A stretch of DNA of 64,000 nucleotides, taken from contig NZ_JBAWJZ010000003.1 of assembly GCF_043876835.1 (NCBI RefSeq), positions 124,001-188,000 on the forward strand, given 5' to 3'. The DNA is from Yeosuana sp043876835 (GTDB lineage: Bacteria > Bacteroidota > Bacteroidia > Flavobacteriales > Flavobacteriaceae). Numbering within the stretch: the stretch's first letter is position 1; every line of letters starts with the position of its first letter. The notes under the pieces are model-generated. The model made no database searches. It saw nothing but the letters and a program-made list of their open reading frames with translations, and was not told the origin of the DNA. Below are positions 8,868 through 16,236 of the stretch, in pieces. The position numbers and the translations under genes were made by a program.

Positions 8868-9632
8868 TTATTTTATTTTAGTAAACGGCACTTTATCATT
8901 GAATGCATTCATTATAAAATTATCTTCCAGTCCGTTTACAATCCATGTTTCTATATTAGCTTTTTTTGCCACTAAAATAGCATCTACTTTTGATTGCATA
9001 CCGCCTGTGCCATGTGATGATTTTGAACTCACAACTTCATCTTCCAAATGCTTGAAATCTTCTACCAATTTAATGGTTTTTGGAATACCATTTTCCATGG
9101 ATTCTTTGGTATAGATTCCATTAGTATTTGTTGCAATAATAAACAAATCGGCATTTAAAAGTGATGCTGTTAAAGCTCCTAATTTATCGTTATCACCAAA
9201 TTTAATCTCATCGGTAGCAACCGTGTCATTTTCATTAATGATAGGAATGTAATTATTATTAACAAGTACATTGATTGTGTTAACTATATTGGTCTTGCTT
9301 TGTTCCTTTTCAAAATCAGAATACGATAACAAACATTGTGATGTCAATAAACCATACTCTCTAAATATCTCCTGATAAATCCGAATTAAATGCGGCTGAC
9401 CAATAGATGCCAAGGCTTGTTTAACATTAATATCTTTTCCTTTGCTTTCCAGTTTTACAAACTGTTTAGCAACTGCAATAGCGCCAGAACTTACAATTAT
9501 AAACTCACACGTATCCTGTAAATGTGCTATTTGACTAGCTAAATCTTCAATCTTCCCTCTAGAAATATTATCTGTTTCTTTGGTTAGCGTATTAGAGCCT
9601 ATTTTAAGCAGTATTCTTTTCTTCTTTTGCAT
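8868..9632 (-). CDS. proB: Glutamate 5-kinase, kinase domain only
   Basis: Phosphorylates the gamma-carboxyl of glutamate, the first step of proline synthesis. The 254-residue protein has LLKIGSNTL at 8-16, IIVSSGAIA near 45-53, and INENDTVATDEIKFGDNDKL near 136-155, all typical of ProB. It ends after the amino acid kinase domain and lacks the C-terminal PUA domain found in about 370-residue enzymes, a common short form. It starts 3 bp after the proA stop; proA and proB are reversed relative to E. coli and sit inside the arginine operon. Confidence 0.92.
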   Translation of the reverse strand: MQKKKRILLKIGSNTLTKETDNISRGKIEDLASQIAHLQDTCEFIIVSSGAIAVAKQFVKLESKGKDINVKQALASIGQPHLIRIYQEIFREYGLLTSQCLLSYSDFEKEQSKTNIVNTINVLVNNNYIPIINENDTVATDEIKFGDNDKLGALTASLLNADLFIIATNTNGIYTKESMENGIPKTIKLVEDFKHLEDEVVSSKSSHGTGGMQSKVDAILVAKKANIETWIVNGLEDNFIMNAFNDKVPFTKIK

Positions 9633-9635
9633 ACT

Positions 9636-10832
9636 TTATCGTATTTGTCCATTACCGTGGATGTACCATTTATTAGTCACCAAATGCTGCAAACCAATAG
9701 GTCCGCGTTGGTGCAACTTATCTGTACTTATAGCCAATTCTCCTCCTAATCCTAATTGTCCACCATCTGTAAATCGTGTTGAAGCGTTATGATATACCGC
9801 AGCCGTATCTACATTTTCCATAAACGATTTAGCAACTTCATTATCTGTAGTTATTATGGATGAAGAATGACCGCCTGAGTATTTATTTATCATAGCAATA
9901 GCATCTTCATTGGATTCTATTTCGGCCATGGCTATTTTATAATCTAAAAATTCTTGATACCAAATATCGTCTGATTCAATAGCTTCAATGCCTTCAAATT
10001 TTGAAATAGAATCATCACCTAAAATCTGCACCTTAAATTCTTTCAGTTTTGAAATCAATGCTTTTATAAAAGATTCTTTATTTGGAAGATTTGTATCAAT
10101 CAACACTTTGTCTAATGCGTTACAAGCTGAAATTTTTGTTGTTTTGGCATTTATAATTACGCTTAAAGCAAGGTCTAAATCTGCCTCTTTATGTACATAA
10201 ACAAAATTATTACCACGACCACTAATAATAACCGGACAAGTAGCATGTTCCTTTACAAAAGCAATTAAACGCTCACCACCACGAGGCACAATCAAATCTA
10301 CTTTTTGGGTTGGTTTTTCTAAAAAGGTTTGGGTTTCTTTTCTGTTGAATTGCAAATATTCTACCCATTCTGTTGATGCGCCTTGACTTTTTAATGCATG
10401 ATGCCACAAATCAACAATTTTTAGATTTGATTTTAAAGATTCCTTTCCTCCTTTTAATAGAATTTTATTCCCCGATTTAAAGGCAATACCTGCCGCCTCA
10501 ACAGTTACATCTGGACGCGATTCATATATAATCAAAACCGTTCCAAACGAAGCCGTTTTATTATAAACTTGCATCCCATTATCATGCTTAAAACTGAAAC
10601 GCTCCACTCCAACAGGGTCATCTTGAGATGCTAAATGTGTAGCAGACTTAATCATTTCATCTATCTTAGAATCATCCACTTTTAGACGGTCGTACATAGA
10701 AATATCATCACCATCATAAGCCTCTAAATCTGCTTCATTGATTTTAATAATAGCATCTCTTTCTTGTTCCAAAAGCTCTGCCATTTTAAGTAATACTTCG
10801 TTTCTTGTCTCAATTGATAATAGGGTATTCAT
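9636..10832 (-). CDS. proA: Gamma-glutamyl phosphate reductase
   Basis: NADPH-dependent reduction of glutamyl-5-phosphate to the semialdehyde in proline synthesis. The 398-residue aldehyde dehydrogenase-fold protein has GTVLIIYESRPDVTVEAAG (about 97-115), LLKGGKES (about 124-131), the catalytic Cys in TKISACNALDKVLID (about 231-245), and the C-terminal FTDGGQLGLGGELAISTDKL block with RGPIGLQ. Length matches the family. A 49-bp gap separates it from argD upstream, the largest intergenic space in this half of the operon apart from the repeats. Confidence 0.95.
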   Translation of the reverse strand: MNTLLSIETRNEVLLKMAELLEQERDAIIKINEADLEAYDGDDISMYDRLKVDDSKIDEMIKSATHLASQDDPVGVERFSFKHDNGMQVYNKTASFGTVLIIYESRPDVTVEAAGIAFKSGNKILLKGGKESLKSNLKIVDLWHHALKSQGASTEWVEYLQFNRKETQTFLEKPTQKVDLIVPRGGERLIAFVKEHATCPVIISGRGNNFVYVHKEADLDLALSVIINAKTTKISACNALDKVLIDTNLPNKESFIKALISKLKEFKVQILGDDSISKFEGIEAIESDDIWYQEFLDYKIAMAEIESNEDAIAMINKYSGGHSSSIITTDNEVAKSFMENVDTAAVYHNASTRFTDGGQLGLGGELAISTDKLHQRGPIGLQHLVTNKWYIHGNGQIR

Positions 10833-10881
10833 TTTGTTGTTTTTTAGTCAATCAAATTGACAATTCAAAAAGCCTTATTCT

Positions 10882-12006
10882 TTATAATGCCTTTTTTAAT
10901 GTTTCAAAAAATTGATCAACATGTTCTTTTTTGATTGTTAACGGTGGTAATATTCTTATTAATTTTTTATTTGAAGCACCTCCAGTAAAAATATGATACT
11001 CATAAATAAGTTTCTTTCTTAATTCACCTACCTCAAAATCGAATTCCAAACCTAGCATCAAACCTTTCCCTTTAATATTTTTTATCTGTGGAATGGTTTT
11101 CGCTTTCGAAATAAAATACTCCGAAATTTCATTGACATTATCAATGAGTTTTTCCTCTTCAATGGTGTTTAAAACCGCTAAACCAGCTGCACATGCAAGG
11201 TGATTTCCACCGAATGTGGTTCCTAGCATTCCATATTTTGCTTCTATACTTGGATGGATCAAAATCCCTCCAATAGGGAACCCGTTACCCATACCTTTTG
11301 CTATCGAAATAACATCTGGTGTTACCTTGTAATGTTGGAACGCAAAGAATTTTCCTGAACGTCCGTAACCCGCTTGCACTTCATCTGCAATAAAATAGGT
11401 ATTGTTTGCTTTACAAAGTGCATCTACTTGTTCAAAAAAATCAGCAGTTCCTTGATCTAAACCTCCAACTCCTTGAATAAATTCAACAATAACGGCACAA
11501 ACATCGCCTTTTTCCAATTCATTTTTTACACCTTCAATATCATTCAAAGCTAAAAAAGTGACTTTTTGTTGTGCATTGATTGGCGCCACTATATTGGCAT
11601 TATCGGTGGCAGCAACGGCTGCCGATGTACGTCCGTGAAATGAATTGTTAAAAGCTATAACCCTAGATTTCCCTGTTTTAAAAGACGCTAATTTTAAAGC
11701 GTTCTCATTAGCTTCAGCACCTGAATTACATAAAAACAATTCATACCCTTTACAACCTGAAAGTGTTTCAATTTTATCGGCTAACTCAACTTGTAACGGA
11801 TTTTGAATGGCATTGGAGTAAAACCCAAGTTTTGATACTTGATTAGTAACGGCTTTAACATAATTGGGGTGTGAATGCCCAATGGAAATTACAGCATGAC
11901 CGCCGTAAAGGTCTAAATATTCTGTTCCTGCATCGTCATAAACGTGCATATCTTTTCCAGATACTGGAGTGACATTGTATAATGGATAAACGTCAAATAA
12001 TGGCAT
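10882..12006 (-). CDS. argD: Acetylornithine/succinylornithine aminotransferase
   Basis: PLP-dependent class III aminotransferase that makes N-acylornithine from the acylglutamate semialdehyde. It has DLYGGHAVISIGHSHP near residues 32-47 of the chosen form, FNNSFHGRTSAA in the middle, and the PLP-lysine segment SIAKGMGNGFPIGG, followed by GTTFGGNHLACAAG. I start it at ATG 12006 (MPLFDVYPLYN), 1 bp after the proC stop, giving 374 residues; an in-frame ATG at 12051 would add 15 basic residues overlapping proC and looks like read-back into that gene. Confidence 0.92.
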   Translation of the reverse strand: MPLFDVYPLYNVTPVSGKDMHVYDDAGTEYLDLYGGHAVISIGHSHPNYVKAVTNQVSKLGFYSNAIQNPLQVELADKIETLSGCKGYELFLCNSGAEANENALKLASFKTGKSRVIAFNNSFHGRTSAAVAATDNANIVAPINAQQKVTFLALNDIEGVKNELEKGDVCAVIVEFIQGVGGLDQGTADFFEQVDALCKANNTYFIADEVQAGYGRSGKFFAFQHYKVTPDVISIAKGMGNGFPIGGILIHPSIEAKYGMLGTTFGGNHLACAAGLAVLNTIEEEKLIDNVNEISEYFISKAKTIPQIKNIKGKGLMLGLEFDFEVGELRKKLIYEYHIFTGGASNKKLIRILPPLTIKKEHVDQFFETLKKAL

Positions 12007-12007
12007 T

Positions 12008-12802
12008 TTAATTCTTTTTAATTTGGTTAATTTTTTCAAAGGATGCAACAATCCCTTTAATTAAGGATGAACTTAAACCTTGATGTTCCATTTCATTTAA
12101 ACCTTCAATGGTACATCCTCTTGGTGTTGTTACACGATCTATTTCTTGCTCTGGATGGCTTCCAGATTCAATTAACAAGCTTGCAGCTCCAAAACAGGTC
12201 TGCATGGCTAATTCCTGTGCTTCATGGGCTTCAAAACCTAACTGAATGGCTCCTTGTGTTGTAGCGCGAATTAATCGCATCCAAAACGCAATGCCACTGG
12301 CACAAATAACTGTTGCTGCTTGTATTTGTTCTTCAGGTATTTCTAGTGAACGCCCAAGGCGATTAAAAATTTCCAAGGCAAGTTTTACTTTCTCTTTACC
12401 TTTTTCATTAGAAGCTACACAAGTCATGGATTGCCCAACAGAAATTGCTGTATTTGGCATAGCTCTAATTACAAATTTATTTATACCAATAACAGATTCA
12501 ATTCTTGCTATAGAATAACCTGTAATGGTTGAAATAATCACATGATTTTCAGTTAAAAAAGGTTCTAACTTTTTTAAAATATTTTCAAATTGAGATGGTT
12601 GAACTGCAAAAATTAAAATATCCGAATTCTTTACAGCTAAAGCATTATCAGAAGTTAATGTTACACCTTTTGAACCTTCAAATTCCTTTAGGTGTTCTGT
12701 ATTCCTTTTGGTTAAATACAAAGATGAAATAGCATCAGTTGCTATTAGTCCTTTTGCTATGGATTTTCCTAAATTCCCAGCTCCTATGATTGCTATTTTC
12801 AT
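12008..12802 (-). CDS. proC: Pyrroline-5-carboxylate reductase
   Basis: Reduces pyrroline-5-carboxylate to proline with NAD(P)H. The 264-residue protein opens with a Rossmann motif, IAIIGAGNLGKSIAKGL (3-19), has FAVQPSQ near 66-72, and carries the family signature in the C-terminal half, running to VTTPRGCTIEGLNEME. It lies 11 bp after argC and 1 bp before argD. Its presence inside the arg operon links proline and arginine supply from the same glutamate pool. Confidence 0.94.
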   Translation of the reverse strand: MKIAIIGAGNLGKSIAKGLIATDAISSLYLTKRNTEHLKEFEGSKGVTLTSDNALAVKNSDILIFAVQPSQFENILKKLEPFLTENHVIISTITGYSIARIESVIGINKFVIRAMPNTAISVGQSMTCVASNEKGKEKVKLALEIFNRLGRSLEIPEEQIQAATVICASGIAFWMRLIRATTQGAIQLGFEAHEAQELAMQTCFGAASLLIESGSHPEQEIDRVTTPRGCTIEGLNEMEHQGLSSSLIKGIVASFEKINQIKKN

Positions 12803-12813
12803 AATTTCTATTT

Positions 12814-13797
12814 TTAAAAATAATTGGCTTTTAATTGCAATCCTTCTGTTTCCTCAAACCCAAACATCAAATTCATGTTTTGAATAGCTTGTCCAGAAGC
12901 ACCTTTCAATAGATTATCAATAATACTTGTAATAAGTAATTTATTATTATGCTTGTGCAAATGAATCAAGCATTTGTTGGTGTTTACAACTTGTTTTAAA
13001 TGCAAATCTTCATCAGAAACAAAAGTAAATCTTGAATCTTGATAAAAGGTTTTATATAGATTTTTCGCCTCTTCTAATGTGCCTTCAAAATTGGTATAAA
13101 CAGTTGCAAAAATGCCTCTGGAAAAATTTCCTCTGTTTGGCATAAAAACAATTTCTGATGAAAAGCTTTCTTGTAATTGCTTGACCGATTGATTGATTTC
13201 ACCCAAATGCTGATGTGTAAATGGTTTGTAATATGAAAAATTATTATCTCTCCAAGTAAAATGAGTTGTTTCAGACAACGAAGTTCCTGCTCCGGTTGAA
13301 CCGGTAACGGCATTTACATGCACATCACTATTTATTAAATTGTTCTCAGCCAATGGCAATAAGGCCAATTGAATAGCCGTAGCAAAACAACCTGGGTTTG
13401 CTATATAATCCGCTTTTTTAATGGCTTCTTTTTGAAGTTCTGGCAATCCGTAAACAAAAGTTTTATTGTCAAAAAATTTATCTTTCTCTAATCTGAAATC
13501 ATTTCCTAAATCAATGATTTTTGTTTTATCTGAAAAAGAATTTGCTTTTAAGAACTTTACTGAATTTCCGTGACCTAAACACAAAAACAATACATCGACA
13601 TTTGGATTGATTGTATCAGTGAATTTTAAATCTAAACTACCTTCTAAATCTTGATGCACTTTACAAATTTTATTTCCAGCATTTGATGTGCTGTAAACAA
13701 AATTGATTTCTGCTTCACGATGAAACATCAATAGTCTAATCAATTCTCCAGCTGTATAACCTGCTCCTCCAATAATGCCAACTTCTATTTTTTTCAT
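12814..13797 (-). CDS. argC: N-acetyl(acyl)-gamma-glutamyl-phosphate reductase
   Basis: NADPH-dependent reduction of N-acylglutamyl-phosphate to the semialdehyde. From the chosen start MKKIEVGIIGGAGYTAGELI the Rossmann motif lies at residues 5-16, and the catalytic Cys is in YIANPGCFATA (about 125-135); the C-terminal half contains MPNRGNFSRGIF and the GASGQAIQNMNLM end typical of ArgC. The 327-residue length fits. An upstream in-frame ATG at 13872 would add 25 residues read through an interspersed repeat and is rejected. Confidence 0.93.
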   Translation of the reverse strand: MKKIEVGIIGGAGYTAGELIRLLMFHREAEINFVYSTSNAGNKICKVHQDLEGSLDLKFTDTINPNVDVLFLCLGHGNSVKFLKANSFSDKTKIIDLGNDFRLEKDKFFDNKTFVYGLPELQKEAIKKADYIANPGCFATAIQLALLPLAENNLINSDVHVNAVTGSTGAGTSLSETTHFTWRDNNFSYYKPFTHQHLGEINQSVKQLQESFSSEIVFMPNRGNFSRGIFATVYTNFEGTLEEAKNLYKTFYQDSRFTFVSDEDLHLKQVVNTNKCLIHLHKHNNKLLITSIIDNLLKGASGQAIQNMNLMFGFEETEGLQLKANYF

Positions 13798-13826
13798 TCT
13801 TATGATATTTTTTGTTCTATAGTCAT

Positions 13827-13904
13827 GTCGAAATGAGGAACGATTGAGACATCGTATAAAATATCTTATCACAAATCATGCGATTTCTCCTTTCGTCGAA
13901 ATGA
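13827..13904. repeat. Interspersed repeat element between argG and argC
   Basis: The argG-argC gap holds GTCGAAATGA twice, at 13827-13836 and 13895-13904, flanking a diffuse inverted pair (GAGACATCG at 13846-13854 and CGATTTCTC at 13881-13889, 8 of 9 complementary). The wording TTTCGTCGAAATGA next to GATTTCTCC is familiar from dispersed short repeats in Flavobacteriaceae genomes. It is a different family from the palindrome at 5969-6018. No coding capacity is seen. Confidence 0.6.
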
Positions 13905-13921
13905 CTCACTTCTTTTTCATT

Positions 13922-15118
13922 TTAGCTTACCCCTTCAGAATTTACTTGTTGATATATTTTATTTTGATTTCCAAAGATTTTTATAAACCCTTTTGCTTCA
14001 TCAGGAGTCCAACCTTTACTTTCTTCACCATAACTTCCAAACTTAGCATTCATTAAATCATGTTTAGAAACAATACCATCTAAAGTGAAATGATATGGTT
14101 TTAAACTCACAGTTACATCTCCACTAACTTTGTCCTGGCTACTTTGTAAAAAGGCCTCTATGTTTCGCATTACTGGATCTAAATATTGTCCTTCGTGCAA
14201 ATGCATACCATAAAAACTTGCTAAATATTCTTTATGCTGTAATTGCCATTTAGTAAGTGTGTGCTTTTCTAATAAATGATGTGCTTTTATGGTAATTAAA
14301 GCTGCCGGAGCTTCAAAACCAACACGTCCTTTAATACCAACAATAGTATCTCCAACATGAATATCTCTACCAATAGCGTAAGCTGAAGCCAAATTATTTA
14401 AGGCTTCAATATTAACTTCAGGGTCGTTTTTAACACCATTTACAGCTACCAACTCACCTTTTTCAAAAGTCAACTTTACCTTTTCTTCATCACTATACTT
14501 TAATTGAGATGGATAAGCTTCGTTTGGCAATGGTTTTTCAGAAGTTAAAGTTTCTTGTCCACCAACACTAGTTCCCCAAAGCCCTTTGTTTATTGAATAT
14601 TTGGCTTTTTCCCAAGACATATCAATACCATTGGCTTTTAAATATTCTATCTCTTCCTGTCTCGAAAGTTTTTCATCTCTGATAGGAGTCACAATTTCAA
14701 TATCTGGAGCCAAGGTTTGAAAAATCATATCAAATCTCACCTGGTCATTTCCTGCACCTGTACTTCCGTGAGCAATATATTCTGCACCAATACTTTTAGC
14801 ATATTCTACTATTTCAATAGCTTGAATAATTCGTTCTGCACTTACTGATAATGGATAGGTATTATTTTTTAAAACATTACCAAACACCAAATACTTTATT
14901 ACTTTTTGATAAAAAGAAGCAACAGCATCAATGTTTTTATAGGTTGAAACACCCATTTTATAAGCGTTAGCTTCAATGTTATCAATTTCAGTTTGTGTAA
15001 ATCCACCTGTATTTACACTTACAGCGTGCACATCAAATTTTTTAGATAAACTTACTGCACAATAAGATGTATCTAATCCGCCACTATAGGCAATTACTAA
15101 TTTTTTCATGGTACTCAT
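13922..15118 (-). CDS. argG: Argininosuccinate synthase
   Basis: ATP-dependent joining of citrulline and aspartate. The 398-residue protein has the PP-loop AYSGGLDTSYC (10-20), the segment HGSTGAGNDQVRFD near 117-130 that contacts citrulline and aspartate, and SINKGLWGTSVGGQE near 171-185. The ATG at 15118 overlaps the stop of the upstream acyltransferase as ATGA, so it is probably used by translational coupling; a second ATG three codons later (15109) is an alternative. Confidence 0.94.
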   Translation of the reverse strand: MSTMKKLVIAYSGGLDTSYCAVSLSKKFDVHAVSVNTGGFTQTEIDNIEANAYKMGVSTYKNIDAVASFYQKVIKYLVFGNVLKNNTYPLSVSAERIIQAIEIVEYAKSIGAEYIAHGSTGAGNDQVRFDMIFQTLAPDIEIVTPIRDEKLSRQEEIEYLKANGIDMSWEKAKYSINKGLWGTSVGGQETLTSEKPLPNEAYPSQLKYSDEEKVKLTFEKGELVAVNGVKNDPEVNIEALNNLASAYAIGRDIHVGDTIVGIKGRVGFEAPAALITIKAHHLLEKHTLTKWQLQHKEYLASFYGMHLHEGQYLDPVMRNIEAFLQSSQDKVSGDVTVSLKPYHFTLDGIVSKHDLMNAKFGSYGEESKGWTPDEAKGFIKIFGNQNKIYQQVNSEGVS

Positions 15119-15732
15119 TTCTTATCTTTTTTTAAAAACATAGTCTCCTTGATATGTTTTAATCTTTGAAACACCTTGGTTTTAACCTGTTTTTTTTCAT
15201 TAATATCTTTTGCTTTAGGATCATATAACATCCCAGTACATAAACACATTTTTCTATTGGTACGCGTTAAAACATCATAGTTTTTACAAGTTTGACATCC
15301 ATCCCAAAAGGTTGGATCGTCTGTTAACTCTGAAAACGGTACGGGTTTATAACCCAATTCGGTATTCATTTTCATAACAGCCAAACCTGTGGTTATACTA
15401 AATACTTTAGCATCAGGAAATTTATTTCTTGAGTGCTGAAATATTTTATGCTTAATCTTTTTTGCCAAACCAGCATTTCTATAATCTGGATGCACTATTA
15501 AACCCGAATTAGCTACAAATTTGCCATGTCCCCATTTTTCGATGTAACAAAAACCAGCAAACTTATCACCATCTAAAGCGATAACTGCATTACCGTTTTC
15601 CATTTTAGTGGTAATATATTCAGGAGTACGTCTAGCTATACCTGTTCCTCTAACTGCAGCAGATTCTGCTATGGTTTCGCAAATAATTTCTGCGTATTTA
15701 CTATGTGATTTATCAGCAATTACAATGTCCAT
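15115..15732 (-). CDS. GNAT acyltransferase of the arginine operon (putative N-acylglutamate synthase)
   Basis: A 205-residue GNAT-fold protein, first structural gene of the arg operon. Residues 1-145 form the acyl-CoA binding fold, with GLIVHPDYRNAGLAKKIKHK (about 77-96) as the CoA pyrophosphate loop. A C-terminal extension contains CQTC and, 14 residues later, CLC, followed by a Lys-rich tail; the Cys spacing suggests a metal site. No argA or argJ is present in the window, and homologues beside argG in Bacteroides have been proposed to make N-succinylglutamate, so it very likely performs the first pathway step. Whether acetyl- or succinyl-CoA is used cannot be read directly. It overlaps argG by 4 nt. 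Confidence 0.8.
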   Translation of the reverse strand: MDIVIADKSHSKYAEIICETIAESAAVRGTGIARRTPEYITTKMENGNAVIALDGDKFAGFCYIEKWGHGKFVANSGLIVHPDYRNAGLAKKIKHKIFQHSRNKFPDAKVFSITTGLAVMKMNTELGYKPVPFSELTDDPTFWDGCQTCKNYDVLTRTNRKMCLCTGMLYDPKAKDINEKKQVKTKVFQRLKHIKETMFLKKDKK

Positions 15733-15962
15733 TTATTGTATTGATTATCTAATTAAAAGTTATAAAATATTGATTGATTTAATGACGAACTGGACTCACC
15801 TAGTTCTTAAAAAGACCTACAACCCCTAAGGGCGGCGCGGAAAAATATGGCACATAAAATAGTGGTTAATTGACCTACTAATTATATTTTGAAATGCTAT
15901 GAATGAAACTTTGTACAATGTTATAAAAATTAAAATTACGTATTGGTTTTGCTAATCAATGA
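15733..15962 (-). promoter_or_regulatory. Leader region between arg leader peptide and first structural gene
   Basis: About 230 nt separate the leader peptide stop from the acyltransferase start. Within it, on the minus strand, a second tiny ORF (15855 to 15826, MCHIFPRRP with tandem CGC CGC) is followed by a GC-rich patch unlike its surroundings. A modest hairpin, TAGT-A-GGT paired with ACC-ACTA around CAATTA, is followed by TTTT and could be a weak terminator (roughly 15863-15885). I do not find a strong GC-rich terminator, so how the leader controls transcription is not resolved. Confidence 0.4.
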
Positions 15963-16037
15963 CTAAGAGCGACGGCGAGTACTACGCACGCGCAAACCGG
16001 GTGATGAAGGACGTATTTTATTTTTTAAAGTATTCAT
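15963..16037 (-). CDS. Putative arginine operon leader peptide (24 aa)
   Basis: ATG at 16037 opens a 24-codon ORF ending at TAG 15965-15963. It begins MNTLKNKIRPSS and ends GLRVRSTRRRS: six Arg in 24 residues, five of them in the last nine, with three in a row next to the stop. All six are CGT or CGC, whereas the neighbouring genes use AGA heavily, so the leader reads out one tRNA-Arg species. Position (230 nt before the first gene of an arginine operon) and composition match an attenuation or arrest leader. A -7-like TAATTTTA lies just before the ATG but with short spacing to TTG. Not in any list of long ORFs; expression is inferred. Confidence 0.72.
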   Translation of the reverse strand: MNTLKNKIRPSSPGLRVRSTRRRS

Positions 16038-16236
16038 GAAGTAAAATTATGATTTTATTTTTTACAACCTGTAAAAAGACTTTACTTTTTTAAAAAAATT
16101 ATCAATACTCATACAAAAACTCTTATTTATTATGAATAATGTAGATATTTTAAAAACAATTAAACATATAAAAAACGAAATCTATTTATTGAACTCCATT
16201 TTTTATATGTTAATACATGTTTCAATATTTTTTAAA

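Noticed and set aside
12006..12051. Earlier argD start at 12051
   Set aside because: It adds 15 basic residues overlapping the end of proC; ATG 12006 lies 1 bp after the proC stop, as in other tight junctions here.
13797..13872. N-terminal extension of argC from ATG 13872
   Set aside because: The 25 added residues are read from an interspersed repeat and precede a conserved start directly before the Rossmann motif.
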